From Frigoriglobus tundricola (lineage in GTDB: Bacteria > Planctomycetota > Planctomycetia > Gemmatales > Gemmataceae), in the NCBI RefSeq assembly GCF_013128195.2, contig NZ_CP053452.2, forward strand, positions 1,984,001-2,048,000: DNA of 64,000 nt. Reading direction: 5' to 3'. The notes below the pieces were generated by a model, which saw only the letters and a list, made by a program, of their open reading frames with translations, was not told where the DNA came from and ran no database searches. Below, one piece after another: positions 46,069 to 55,586 of the stretch; the stretch's first letter is position 1, and every line of letters begins with the position of its first letter. The translations under genes and the position numbers were made by a program.

Positions 46069-47562
46069 TTACGCCAGCGGAAGCGAGAACCGATCCCGTC
46101 GCGGTGGTGCGGGAGGCGCGACACCGACCGTGAGGCTCGCCCCAATCACCTCGTCCGTCAGCACGTTGCCGTACAGCGTGAACGGGCTGGCGTCGGTGAC
46201 CGCGATGCGGACCGTGTGGCCGATCAGGCGCTCGGTGCCGTCGAACACGACGATGTGGTCCGCCATGCTCCGGCCGGTGAGCTGAACGGGCCGACCGGTT
46301 GCGCCCGCCTCTCGGCTCGCCTGGTACGACGCGCTCTGCTCGCGCCGGCTCGGGCCTTCCACCAGCACCTCCACCGTCTTGCCGACCTGCGCGCGGTGGT
46401 CGGTGCGGCTGTTCTCGTTCTGCACCGCCAGCAGATCGTTGTTCCGCCGCTTCTTCACGTCGTCGGGCACGTCGTCCGGGTAGCGCTCCGCGGCCTTCGT
46501 GCCGGACCGCTCGCTGTACTTGAAGATGAACGAGTTCTTGAACTTCGCCTCGCGGACCAGCTCCATCGACTTCTGGAAGCTCGCTTCCGTCTCGCCGCAG
46601 AAGCCGACGATGAAGTCCGAACTCACCGACACGCCGGGGACCAACTCGCGGCAGCGGGCGAGCATTTCCATGTAGTAGCCGGCGGTGTAGTTCCGCTTCA
46701 TGCGTTTCAGCACTTCGTCGCAGCCGGATTGCACCGGGACGTGCAGGTACTTCACCACCTTCGGCAGCTCGCGGACCACGTCGAGCACGTCGTCGGTCAT
46801 GTCCTTCGGGTAGTTCGTCACGAACTTGATGCGTTCCAGGCCGGGCGTGTCGTGCATTCCGGCGATCAGGTCCGAGAACCGCGTGCGGCGGTCGCCGTGG
46901 TCGTAGACGTAGCTGTTCACCGTCTGGCCGAGGAGCGTGACCTCCTTGCAGCCCTGATCCACGAGTTGCCGGACCTCGGCCCAGATGTGTTCCGGCGGGC
47001 GGCTCTGCTCCGGGCCGCGCGTGGAGGGGACCACGCAGTACGTGCAGAACTTGTCGCAGCCGATCTGGATGCGGACGAACGCCTGGAACGGCGTCGGCCG
47101 CATGGACGGGTCGCGGGCCGGGTCGTAGCTGACGAAGCTCGCTTCGACCTCGTGCCGGCCGCCGTCGGCGCGGCCGAGGCTCACGGCGAGCTGCGGCTCG
47201 CGCGTGCCCCGCACCTTCTCCACGAGGGCCGGCACCTCCGCGAGCTGGCCCGTGCCGACGATCATGTCCACATACGGGGCGCGCTTGCGGATCAGCTCCT
47301 GGTCCTTCTGCGCCATGCACCCCAGCACGCCGATGACGGCGTCCGGGTTGTCGCGCTTCACCAGCCGCACGCGGCCGAGGGCCGAGAACGTCTTCTCTTC
47401 GGCGTGTTCGCGGACGGAGCAGGTGTTGAAGAGCAGGACGTCCGCGTCGGCGGGGGCGTCGGTGAGGGCGTAGCCGTTCTTGCGCAGCGCGCCGATGACC
47501 AGCTCGCTGTCGAGCACGTTCATCTGGCAGCCGACGGTTTCGATGTACACTTTCCGAGGCAT
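46069..47562 (-). CDS. miaB: tRNA-2-methylthio-N6-dimethylallyladenosine synthase
   Basis: The 497-residue radical SAM enzyme starts MPRKVYIETVGCQMN. Three N-terminal cysteines (GCQMN, NTCSVRE, GCMAQK) bind one [4Fe-4S] cluster, and the radical SAM triad is CDKFCTYC. A C-terminal TRAM-like region follows (KTVEVLVEGPSRR). It methylthiolates A37 of tRNAs reading U-starting codons. The length is slightly more than the usual 440 because of the extra TRAM-region insert (ASREAGATGRPVQL). Confidence 0.95.
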   Translation of the reverse strand: MPRKVYIETVGCQMNVLDSELVIGALRKNGYALTDAPADADVLLFNTCSVREHAEEKTFSALGRVRLVKRDNPDAVIGVLGCMAQKDQELIRKRAPYVDMIVGTGQLAEVPALVEKVRGTREPQLAVSLGRADGGRHEVEASFVSYDPARDPSMRPTPFQAFVRIQIGCDKFCTYCVVPSTRGPEQSRPPEHIWAEVRQLVDQGCKEVTLLGQTVNSYVYDHGDRRTRFSDLIAGMHDTPGLERIKFVTNYPKDMTDDVLDVVRELPKVVKYLHVPVQSGCDEVLKRMKRNYTAGYYMEMLARCRELVPGVSVSSDFIVGFCGETEASFQKSMELVREAKFKNSFIFKYSERSGTKAAERYPDDVPDDVKKRRNNDLLAVQNENSRTDHRAQVGKTVEVLVEGPSRREQSASYQASREAGATGRPVQLTGRSMADHIVVFDGTERLIGHTVRIAVTDASPFTLYGNVLTDEVIGASLTVGVAPPAPPRRDRFSLPLA

Positions 47563-47828
47563 GATCGGGATACCGTTGTAAATACGGGGCCGATTGGGGT
47601 ATCAGGTGAAGGATACAGGGAGGCGAGAGGTTCACAAAGGGCGGCGGCCACGCGAACTCCGCCCGCATAGCGCTGGATCGCGCGGGCAGTAATCGTCACC
47701 ACCGCTCTTGCGGAGGAGTTTATCCACGTATTCTGTTCAGAATGCATTTGCTTCAGGAGAAACAATAGCGCACTTAGGTAGGTATACACCCTTTCACTCC
47801 AATCGGGTGGCCCCGCCGAGACGCCGCC

Positions 47829-49064
47829 GTGCCGCTCCGACACCTGTTCATTGACATGAACGCGTTCTTCGCGTCCTGCGAGCAGCAGGACGATCCGACG
47901 CTACGCGACCGGCCGGTCGCCGTCATCCCCACCGACGCCGAAACTACCGCCTGCATCGCCGCGAGCTACGAGGCCAAGGCGTTCGGCGTGAGAACCGGTA
48001 CGCCGGTGTGGCAGGCGCGCAAGATGTGCCCCGGACTCGTGTGCGTCCCCGCGGACCACAAGCGGTACGTCATCATGCACAACCGCATCCTCGCCGCTGT
48101 GCGGCGGGTCGTTCCCATCGAAAGTGTCCGGTCCATCGACGAAATGTCATGTCGGTTGGTCGGGGACGAGCGGAAACCCGAAGTCGCGGCCGGTGTCGCC
48201 CGCAGAATCAAAACGGAGATCCGCGAACACGCCGGCGATTACATGCGCTGTTCCATCGGCGTCGGGCCGAACGTGATGCTCGCGAAGGTCGCCGGCGACA
48301 TGAAAAAACCGGACGGCCTCACGACCCTCGGCGACGGGGAGATGCCGGCTGCCCTATACCGACTGAAGCTGATCGACTTCCCGGGCGTGGGGCCGCGCAT
48401 GGAGCGGCGGTTGAAGCTCTACGGCATCTTTACCGTCGAACAGTTCTGCCAGGCGCCCGCGAAGACGCTCGCGGAGGTGTGGGGCAGCAAGGTACTCGGC
48501 GAACGGTGGTTCCGCACCTTGCGCGGCGAGGACGTGCCGGAGGCGCCGACGCAGCGCCAGACCGTCAGCCACTCGCACATCCTTCCGCCGGACCTGCGAA
48601 CCGACGAGGGGGCGTACGGCGTGCTGATGCGGCTCGTTCACAAGGCCGCGGCGCGGATGCGGAAGATCGGCTACTGGTGCGGGTCGGTTTCCGTCGGCGT
48701 GAGCTTCATGGGCGAGGACCGCGGCGATTCGGTGTGGTGGGAGGAGAGCGTGCGGGTGCCGCGGTGCCAGGACACGCCCGCGATTCTGGCCGCGGCGGCG
48801 CAGCTGTGGAAGCTCCGCGTCCGCGACCGGAAGCCGTTCAAGGTGGCGACGGTGCTGAGCGACCTGGTGCCGGCCCGGAGCGCGACGCCGTCGCTGTTCG
48901 ACGAGGACCGCAAGGGCGAGAACATCTCGCACGCGATGGACGACGTGAACGCGGAGTTCGGCGCGAGCGTGGTGTACCTGGGGGCGATGTTCGGGATGCG
49001 GGACGCGGCCCCGTCACGGGTGGCGTTCACGCAAATCCCGGACTTCGACCGCCGCGTGAATTGA
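47829..49064 (+). CDS. Y-family DNA polymerase (DinB/ImuB-like)
   Basis: The 411-residue product begins at a GTG at 47829 (VPLRHLFIDMNAFFASCEQQ). The palm has FIDMNAFFAS with the metal Asp and SIDEMSCRLVG with the second acidic pair, and fingers motif ASYEAKAFGVRTG, so it keeps catalytic residues that non-catalytic ImuB lacks. The thumb HhH (LIDFPGVGPRMERRL) and little finger follow. It copies past damaged bases. No imuA or dnaE2 lies next to it and no LexA box was recognised. Confidence 0.88.
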   Translation: MPLRHLFIDMNAFFASCEQQDDPTLRDRPVAVIPTDAETTACIAASYEAKAFGVRTGTPVWQARKMCPGLVCVPADHKRYVIMHNRILAAVRRVVPIESVRSIDEMSCRLVGDERKPEVAAGVARRIKTEIREHAGDYMRCSIGVGPNVMLAKVAGDMKKPDGLTTLGDGEMPAALYRLKLIDFPGVGPRMERRLKLYGIFTVEQFCQAPAKTLAEVWGSKVLGERWFRTLRGEDVPEAPTQRQTVSHSHILPPDLRTDEGAYGVLMRLVHKAAARMRKIGYWCGSVSVGVSFMGEDRGDSVWWEESVRVPRCQDTPAILAAAAQLWKLRVRDRKPFKVATVLSDLVPARSATPSLFDEDRKGENISHAMDDVNAEFGASVVYLGAMFGMRDAAPSRVAFTQIPDFDRRVN

Positions 49065-49152
49065 CCGGGCGAGACAACGTGACCACCCTTCGCCGGCGCG
49101 AGCCGGTTTTTTCGTTTTTGGGTGTATCGGATCGGCCTCTGTTGCGAAGACG

Positions 49153-49396
49153 GAAGATTTCACCACAAAGAGGGTCTCCGTGCAGCGGGGGGAAAGGTGA
49201 GACAAAGGGCCATAAAGAAGAGAGCCCAGGGACGGAAGAGGAGAACATGACAGGACCAACGAGCCGAATGCCCGGCCCGTGATTTTCTTTGTTCTCTTCG
49301 TGTTCTCGGGTTTTGGTCCTCGGTCTTCGGGTGTCGACTTTCGGTTTTCTTTGTGACCCTTTGTGTTGATCCTTGTGTCTTTGTGGTGAAATCTTC
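49153..49396. repeat. MITE-like element with 19-bp terminal inverted repeats
   Basis: GAAGATTTCACCACAAAGA (49153-49171) is perfectly inverted at 49378-49396. The 206 nt between have no coding look but hold tracts rich in ttctttg and cgtgttctcgg. It lies in the 352-nt gap between the polymerase gene and moeA, in convergent orientation. The size and inverted ends resemble a MITE or a decayed element. No transposase is present. Confidence 0.75.
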
Positions 49397-49416
49397 GGTC
49401 TCGTTCAGACTGCCAC

Positions 49417-50709
49417 TCACGCATCGTAGAGCCACACGGTTACGTTCTCCCCCTGCGTGAGATGGCCCAGAGCGGCGGGTACCAGCACAAAGCCGTCCGC
49501 AGCGACTGCGGTACTCAAGTTCGATGCCCCGCCGGTCCCGAGCGGGACCACCTCGTTCCCCTCCACCTTCACCCGCACATAATCCACACGACCGACGGTC
49601 GAGGGCACATCGCGGGCGAGCGGCAGTGCCCGCGTGCGGTACGGGAGTTCCCAACTCCGCCCGCCGAGGCGGCGCACGACCCGGCCCGCGAACAGATCGT
49701 ATGCGCACAGGCACGACACCGGATTGCCCGGCAGGAGAAAGAGGACAACCGGAAGGGTTGGCGGTTCGCTCGCGTCCCTCCGCGCTCCCGGCGCGGGCAG
49801 AAAGGCGATGCCGAGCGGTCCGGCCGGTCGCAGCGCGACGCCGTGGACCGCGAGTTCGCCGAGTTCGGCCGCGGCCCGCGGCGCGTGGTCTTCCGTGCCC
49901 ACGGACGTGCCACCGGAACAGAGGATCACCTCGGCCTGCTGGGCCGCGGTGACGAGCGCTTCGCGGACGGCCGCAGGATCGTCCCGCACGTAACGCACGG
50001 GAAGCACGCTCGCGCCGTCCCGGGCGGCCAGTGCGGCCAGCATCGGCGAGTTGCTGTCCACGATCTTGTGACCTTCGGGGACGGCACCGGGCGGGAGCAC
50101 CTCGTGCCCGGTCACGAGGATCGCGACACGCGGCCGGCGGACGGCGGTTACTGTCGCGGTGCCGATGGAGGCGAGTAACCCGACGTCCTGGGGCCGCAGG
50201 CGCCGACCGGAGGGCAGCACCACGCTCCCGCGTGCCACGTCCTCAGCGACTCGGACGATGTGCTTACCGGACACAACGGGTGCGCGGGCGGCCACGCGGT
50301 CGGCCGCCTCAAGTTCCGCGAGCTCGGCCATCAGCACCGCGTCCGCGCCGAGCGGAACGGGCGCGCCGGTCGTGATCCGTACCGCCTGGCCCGCCTTCAC
50401 TTCGCCCGAGAACGGTCGGGCCGGCAACGATTCGCCAACGAGCGTCAGCGCGCGGGGCGCGGTCGGTGTCGCGTCCGCTGTGTCGGCGGCGCACACCGCG
50501 TAGCCGTCCATTGCGGCGCGCGCGAAAGCGGGAACGTCCACGTTTGATGTGACCACTAACGCGAGAACGCGCCCGGCCGCTTCGCTCAGCGGAACCGGTT
50601 CGCCCGGAAGGGCGCTCGTTCGGGCATCGAGCAGGGTAAGCACGGTGTCCACGTCCGCGCGGCGCAAGAACCCGCGCATCCGGACGTCATCGAACCGCGT
50701 GTCGCTCAT
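49417..50709 (-). CDS. moeA: Molybdopterin molybdenumtransferase
   Basis: The 430-residue protein from ATG 50709 (MSDTRFDDVRMRGF) shows the MoeA domains: SNVDVPAFARAAMDGYAV, VLVTGHEVLPPGA-like MoaB/Mog domain, GHKIVDSNSPMLAALA, CSGGTSVGTEDH and LLPGNPVSCLCAYDL. It inserts molybdenum into adenylylated molybdopterin. The frame is open to 50835, but the upstream part does not look coding. No other moa/mog gene is nearby. Confidence 0.93.
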   Translation of the reverse strand: MSDTRFDDVRMRGFLRRADVDTVLTLLDARTSALPGEPVPLSEAAGRVLALVVTSNVDVPAFARAAMDGYAVCAADTADATPTAPRALTLVGESLPARPFSGEVKAGQAVRITTGAPVPLGADAVLMAELAELEAADRVAARAPVVSGKHIVRVAEDVARGSVVLPSGRRLRPQDVGLLASIGTATVTAVRRPRVAILVTGHEVLPPGAVPEGHKIVDSNSPMLAALAARDGASVLPVRYVRDDPAAVREALVTAAQQAEVILCSGGTSVGTEDHAPRAAAELGELAVHGVALRPAGPLGIAFLPAPGARRDASEPPTLPVVLFLLPGNPVSCLCAYDLFAGRVVRRLGGRSWELPYRTRALPLARDVPSTVGRVDYVRVKVEGNEVVPLGTGGASNLSTAVAADGFVLVPAALGHLTQGENVTVWLYDA

Positions 50710-50994
50710 GTCACCGCTCCGTGCCCGGCGCAATCCGCGTAACCAAATTTCTTTGCCGGGCTTCGCAGATCGGCGAGATCCGTGCAACTCATACAACCGC
50801 CCGGCTGGGCTCGAAATCGAGCGATTTTCGCTCAAGGTGCGTGCGGTCAGCCCGCAAAACGGCCTTACATTTGAATGTCTCAGTCGGCTGCACGCCGCCG
50901 GTACAGCGCCGGCGGACCGGTGCCGCTCGCGGGGTAGTGCCCGCGTACACCTTACTCGCGCACACGGACGACCCGCGAACTGACGGAGCGACCC

Positions 50995-51174
50995 ATGATG
51001 ACCAAACGATACCTCCTGAGCTGGATCGCCTTCGCCGCGATGTTCTCGCTGACCGGCTGCTGTAACGGGTGCCGGCGCGATTGCAACTCCAGCGGCAGCT
51101 ACGCGCCGCCCCCGGCCGCGTGCTGTGGCCCGTCGAGCCCGCCGGCCGGCTATGGCCCTCCGGTGACGCCGTGA
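50995..51174 (+). CDS. Small Cys-rich lipoprotein
   Basis: The 59-residue product starts MMTKRYLLSWIAFAAMFSLTGCC, giving a signal peptide with a lipobox-like LTGC, then more cysteines (NGCRRDC, ACCGP) and a Pro/Gly/Tyr tail. RBS GGAG is 8 nt before the ATG. It is a likely outer-membrane lipoprotein of unknown function. It is followed by a second lipoprotein of similar design. Confidence 0.7.
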   Translation: MMTKRYLLSWIAFAAMFSLTGCCNGCRRDCNSSGSYAPPPAACCGPSSPPAGYGPPVTP

Positions 51175-51456
51175 GCCGCGGCCCCGGTCTGCGCGGGTCG
51201 CTCCGTGAGCCCAAATGAAGCGTGTGTGGACCGCGTTACTGAGCGGTCCGCACGTGTTCCGATCGGCCCGTACAATCGGCCCGATCGGACGTGATTCGCC
51301 AATCGGGTCACTTTTCCCCGCCGCGCCAGCACGCTGCTAATTATCCATTCTCCGGCTGAATTCGGCCCGGCTCGGTTTGCACGACTCCTGCGCCCGCGCA
51401 TGATTCCCCCGACGGCAGAGGGAAGCCGCGGCCCGCCGCGCGTAATGGAGTCACCC

Positions 51457-51873
51457 ATGAAGAAGCGCCTCTTGTACCTCGGTCTCTTGGCAACGATCAG
51501 CCAGTTGTGCTCGACCGGGTGCCTGTTCCACCCGGTCGCCCGCTGGCGCGCCAATCACCCCTGTGGCCTCTGTGGGCCGTGCGGTACGGGCGTGGCGTAC
51601 CCGGCGCTGCACCCGATTCTGGCACGCCGCTCGATCCTGGGCGAGTCGGTCGGCGCCCCCGTTGTGGGGCCGGTGACGTCGCCGCCGTGCCACGGGTGCA
51701 GCTCCTCGGTGGTGAGCATGGGCGCGAGCCCGACGACCGTGGTGCCGGTGAACAGCCCGAACGGGTACCCGGCGATCAGCTACCCGATGCCGATCACCCC
51801 CGGCCCGACGGTCGTGCCGTCCTACGAGCTGCCGTCGCCGATGCCGGTCAAGCCGCCGACCAGCGGGCAGTGA
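51457..51873 (+). CDS. Cys-rich lipoprotein of unknown function
   Basis: The 138-residue product starts MKKRLLYLGLLATISQLCSTGC with a lipobox (LCSTGC). The mature part has GLCGPCGTG and PCHGCSSSV, then a Pro-rich tail. It lies 282 nt after the small lipoprotein on the same strand and shares its architecture (signal, lipobox, Cys clusters, Pro tail). The start ATG 51457 is chosen because the earlier open codons from 51400 lack a plausible RBS. Confidence 0.7.
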   Translation: MKKRLLYLGLLATISQLCSTGCLFHPVARWRANHPCGLCGPCGTGVAYPALHPILARRSILGESVGAPVVGPVTSPPCHGCSSSVVSMGASPTTVVPVNSPNGYPAISYPMPITPGPTVVPSYELPSPMPVKPPTSGQ

Positions 51874-52019
51874 GCCGAGATCAACTCGTTACGCCGGATG
51901 AATCGTTGGATGCCGTCCGGCGCAGGGGCGCGAAACTTTCTGTTTCTAGCCGGACCGGCGGGGACAGCGTACCCGCCGGTCCGGCTGAAGCTCCGACACC
52001 GGACCCAGCGCGACGCCAC

Positions 52020-53213
52020 TCATTTCGGATCGCGTGGGTTGCGGGGTAGAAGTGCCTCGAACGTTTGCCGCGCTTCGATCGCGAGCGCCGGCCAGTTGAA
52101 TTTCCCCTCCACCCATTCGCGCCCCGCGCGACCCATGCGCACGAGTCGCTCGGGGTCCGCGAGGAGTTCCGCCAACACGGCGGCCGGCTCGTTGGCGCGA
52201 TCGCACGCCACAAGGACGCCCGTCTCGCGTGACGTGTCGCACACCATCGTCTCCGCGGTGCCGCCGGAGGCGCCGGCCAGCACCGGTCGGCCACACGCTT
52301 GCGCTTCCAGCAGCACCATGCCGAAGCCCTCCACGTCCTTGCCCACGGCACGGTTCGGGAGCGCGAACAGGTCGCACTGCTGGTAACAGTGCAGTAATTC
52401 GGTGTCCTTCACTTCCCCAAGGAACCGCACACACTCGCTCACGCCGAGACGTCCCGCCAGTTCCACAAGACGGGCGCGTTCTTCGCCGTCGCCGATGATC
52501 GCGTAGAGCAGGTTCGGGAAGCGGTGGCGCAGGCGGGCGACGACCTCGATCATGACGTCGTGCCCCTTACGTCGCTGGAGCCGGCCGACGGTCAGAATCA
52601 CTTGTCGGCCGGCCCATTCCAGGCGCTTTCTCACTTCTGGGTCGGGATCGGCCGGGTGGAAGTAGTCGCAATCGACTCCGGGATGAAGCAAGCGAACTTT
52701 CTCCGGCGGGACGTTCCACTGCTTCAACAAAAGGTCGCGTGTGAAACCGGAGTTCGCAATGATCGCGGTGGCGCCGCGCAGCACGCGGCGCGTGAGCCAC
52801 GCGAGTTCGCGGCTGGTGGTCGCGATGTTGATGTCTTCGCCGTGCGTGTAGCAGCAGTACGGGGTGCCGGTGCGCATCCGCACCATGCGTGCGACGAGCC
52901 CTTCCGAGAGGGGCCGGGCGGCGTGGATCATACGTACGCCTTCCGCCCGCGCCAACCGGCGCACGGCGCGTGCGGTCCGCAAGTAGTGTGTCAGGCTGCT
53001 CCAACTCCGGACGCCCCGGTTCCGCATTTCGAGCGGCAGCCGGGTGACGCGAAGGTCGTGGCTCGCGTCGAACGCGGCGGCGCCCGGGTGTTCGCCCGCG
53101 GCGACGAGGTACTCCGCGCGCGGGAGCCGGCGGTAGATCTCCCAGAACCATCGGCCGCTGCCGCCGGTCTTCGGAGGGAAGATGTCGCTGAGGAGCAGAG
53201 TCGGCGCGGTCAT
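52020..53213 (-). CDS. Glycosyltransferase family 4
   Basis: The 397-residue GT-B enzyme starts at ATG 53213 (MTAPTLLLSDIFPPKTGG). It has PPKTGGSGRWFWEIYRRLP at the N-terminus and the donor-site region VILTVGRLQRRKGHD, LYAIIGDGEERARL, and GFGMVLLEAQACGRPVLAG (E-x7-E). It is probably cytoplasmic or membrane-associated and adds sugars to a surface glycan. It is the last gene of the 52-61 kb polysaccharide locus, separated from the next GT by a long repeat. Confidence 0.9.
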   Translation of the reverse strand: MTAPTLLLSDIFPPKTGGSGRWFWEIYRRLPRAEYLVAAGEHPGAAAFDASHDLRVTRLPLEMRNRGVRSWSSLTHYLRTARAVRRLARAEGVRMIHAARPLSEGLVARMVRMRTGTPYCCYTHGEDINIATTSRELAWLTRRVLRGATAIIANSGFTRDLLLKQWNVPPEKVRLLHPGVDCDYFHPADPDPEVRKRLEWAGRQVILTVGRLQRRKGHDVMIEVVARLRHRFPNLLYAIIGDGEERARLVELAGRLGVSECVRFLGEVKDTELLHCYQQCDLFALPNRAVGKDVEGFGMVLLEAQACGRPVLAGASGGTAETMVCDTSRETGVLVACDRANEPAAVLAELLADPERLVRMGRAGREWVEGKFNWPALAIEARQTFEALLPRNPRDPK

Positions 53214-53283
53214 GCGGGTTTCCGAATGATGGTCGTGGTTGAGCGGCGTGTGTACGGCGGGCGTTGGGGCCGGGCGTCTTCTT

Positions 53284-53430
53284 GTGGGTCGCGGTCGAGC
53301 GTGGCTTTGCACGCGAGGCCCGACGGCGGATGTGCGACGCGATTCTGCGAAGCAAACGCAGCGCAAGCGTAACCCGCGTGTGTGGTTGGCCGTCGGGCCT
53401 CGTCGCAAAGCCTCCTCGACCGCGACCTAC
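53284..53430. repeat. Long imperfect inverted repeat (GGTCGCGGTCGAG family)
   Basis: About 42 nt at 53286-53327 (GGGTCGCGGTCGAG...GAGGCCCGACGGC) is inverted at 53389-53430 with a few mismatches and gaps. It occupies most of the 229-nt gap between two glycosyltransferase genes on the minus strand and could attenuate downstream expression. Confidence 0.75.
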
Positions 53431-53442
53431 AGGATCAGCCCT

Positions 53443-54423
53443 TCACCCCGGCGTACCCTTCCGCTGGCGCCAGCCCTCGAACACCCAACGCAGCACTGGC
53501 ACGAGCGGGCGCGGGCGGGCTTTCAGCGGGCCGTAGTGGCCGCACAGCGCGTCGCTCAACCCTTCCAACACCGCGGTCGCACCGGCGTCGTTCCCCTTGT
53601 CGCGGCACACGCAGTAAAAGTAGTAGACGTGCTTGAGGTACTTCAGCCAGCTCCGGAGCCGGGTCGGCGGTCGGCGGTAGCTGCCGACGTGCTTCCACAT
53701 GAGCAGGAACAGGTTCCGTGCGTCGAAGTACCGCTGTAGCGGCTTGCCCTCGCGCTGGAACGAACTCGACCCCTTGTGCCACACGAGCGTTTCGGGCAGC
53801 ACGCCGCAGCGGAACCCGGCCCGCCGCGCGCGGAGGCAGAAGTCCGACTCTTCGTGAATCAAGAAGAAGCGTTCGTCGAGCAGCCCAATGCGGCGGATCA
53901 CTTCGGCCGTGGTGGTGAGGCAGCAGCCGTAGACGATCTCGACATCAGTTATGGCAGGCGGGGCGCCGATGGTCACGCGGTCGAAGAAGCTCACGCTGCC
54001 GGGGGCGTCGAACGTGCAGCCGTCCATCATCACCACGTCCGGTTCGTCCATCCAGTGAACCAGCGGGCCGACGACGCCGTAGCCGGCGGACAGGCCCGCG
54101 AGCAGGCGCGTGACGAGGGCCGGTGCGACGACGGTGTCGTTGTTCAGCAGCACGAAATGATCCGCACCGCGGGCGAGCGCGTCGCGGATGCCGACGTTGT
54201 TCCCGCCGGCCCAGCCGCCGTTAACGGGGTTCTGTATGACCCGCACCCACGGGTACGCGGAAGCGAACGCCGCCCCGACCTGCGGCTTCGAGCCGTTATC
54301 GACCAGCACGATTTCGGCGTTCGGGTAATCGAGTTCGCGCAGCGATTTGAGGCACTTGTGCGTGTCATCGGTGCCGTTGTAGTTGACCACCACGACCGCG
54401 ACGCGAGGGGCCGCTGGAGTCAC
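53443..54423 (-). CDS. Glycosyltransferase family 2
   Basis: The 326-residue GT-A enzyme starts at a GTG at 54423 (VTPAAPRVAVVVVNYNG), which overlaps the TGA of the upstream gene (GTGA), so translation is coupled. It has VLVDNGSKPQVG, FVLLNNDTVVAP as the DxD-like motif, GCCLTTTAEVIRRIGLLDE and the rhamnosyltransferase-like HEESDFCLRARRAG. It belongs to the surface-polysaccharide locus. Confidence 0.88.
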   Translation of the reverse strand: MTPAAPRVAVVVVNYNGTDDTHKCLKSLRELDYPNAEIVLVDNGSKPQVGAAFASAYPWVRVIQNPVNGGWAGGNNVGIRDALARGADHFVLLNNDTVVAPALVTRLLAGLSAGYGVVGPLVHWMDEPDVVMMDGCTFDAPGSVSFFDRVTIGAPPAITDVEIVYGCCLTTTAEVIRRIGLLDERFFLIHEESDFCLRARRAGFRCGVLPETLVWHKGSSSFQREGKPLQRYFDARNLFLLMWKHVGSYRRPPTRLRSWLKYLKHVYYFYCVCRDKGNDAGATAVLEGLSDALCGHYGPLKARPRPLVPVLRWVFEGWRQRKGTPG

Positions 54424-55583
54424 GACGCGGCCCCCGACTTTTCGACGGGCGCGGGCCGCTTGCGGAGCCGTTTGGCGGTCCCGATCACCTTGCCGGCTAG
54501 CCGGCCGGCGAGCCCCATCCGGTCGGCGTCGTACAGGAGCCGCGCCGCCTGGAGCCACCCGCGCACGCCGAGTGCCGCGCGCGGGCCGCGCCGGGTCGCA
54601 TACGCACGGTTGCGGACGACCGTGGCCGCTTCGCGCAGTCCCTCCAGCACCGATGCGCGGTCGTAGCGGCGGGCCGTCGCGTGTTCGGCCCGGAGCATGT
54701 TCTGGTACGGTTCGCCGCCCGCGCGGGCGAGATCGATCGCCTTCCCCACCGCAACGGCGGCGGCTGCGGCGTCGCGGTCACGAACCCAGAACCCGTTAGC
54801 GGCGGTCGCGTAGGGGTGCGGGAAGTTCGCCGTGCCGGGGAAGCCGGCGACGATCGCGTTACAGGTCATCGCTTCGAGTGCGGTCAGCGGACAGCCCTCG
54901 AGATCTTGTGCCACGAAGAACACGCGGTTGGCCCGCAACCGCCGGGCGACTTCGGGTTCCGGCACGCCGTCGATCTCCACCCACGGTACGTCGGGGTGCG
55001 TGCGCTGCACGGCCTCGCGCACGCGCCGGACGAGGTCCGGCATCTTCCGCGGCATGTAACTCACCGCGACCGCGCTCTCGGGGGACCACTCGGCGATCTC
55101 GAACGGCGGCCGGACGATCCACGGCGACACGTGAAAGATCCGGTTCCGCGGCACGCCGTAGAAGTGGTGACTGAGCGCGGCGACGTACGGCGAGATGGCG
55201 AACACGAACTCGATGCGCTTCTGCGCGAGCGCCCGCGGCGGGCCGTACCGCAGGCCGTAGAACCCGTTCTGGTTGTTCACCGCCACGCGACAGTTCCAGT
55301 TCGCGCACGTCGCGAGCGAGTCGCGGAGCAGGACTTCCGGCAGGATCACCACGTCGTCGGGCTTGAGGTGGTCGCCGGCGCGCTCGAACGGCACCGGCGC
55401 GAGGTCGATCGGGACGCGATAAAACACGTCGTCGTCGAACGCGTTCGGCCGCGTGAAGAACCGCTCGTCGCGGAGCAGGAACGTCTCGACGCCGACCTCG
55501 CGCAAGAGCGAGGCGTGCAGGCGGAGTTCCTTGTTCCCGCCCGCGGGCTTGTCGTGCGTCGGGTAGTAGTAGAAGAAGCGCAT
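54420..55583 (-). CDS. Glycosyltransferase (family 4-like)
   Basis: The 387-residue product starts MRFFYYYPTHDKPAGGNKELRL. GT-B fold features are HVSPWIVRPPFEIAEW, VPWVEIDGVPEPEV and LEGCPLTALEAMTCNAIVAG (acceptor/donor loop), with the E-x7-E region partly kept. It starts 3 nt after the stop of the upstream GT2 gene and shares its own stop with the next start. Confidence 0.8.
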   Translation of the reverse strand: MRFFYYYPTHDKPAGGNKELRLHASLLREVGVETFLLRDERFFTRPNAFDDDVFYRVPIDLAPVPFERAGDHLKPDDVVILPEVLLRDSLATCANWNCRVAVNNQNGFYGLRYGPPRALAQKRIEFVFAISPYVAALSHHFYGVPRNRIFHVSPWIVRPPFEIAEWSPESAVAVSYMPRKMPDLVRRVREAVQRTHPDVPWVEIDGVPEPEVARRLRANRVFFVAQDLEGCPLTALEAMTCNAIVAGFPGTANFPHPYATAANGFWVRDRDAAAAAVAVGKAIDLARAGGEPYQNMLRAEHATARRYDRASVLEGLREAATVVRNRAYATRRGPRAALGVRGWLQAARLLYDADRMGLAGRLAGKVIGTAKRLRKRPAPVEKSGAAS

Positions 55584-55586
55584 CTG

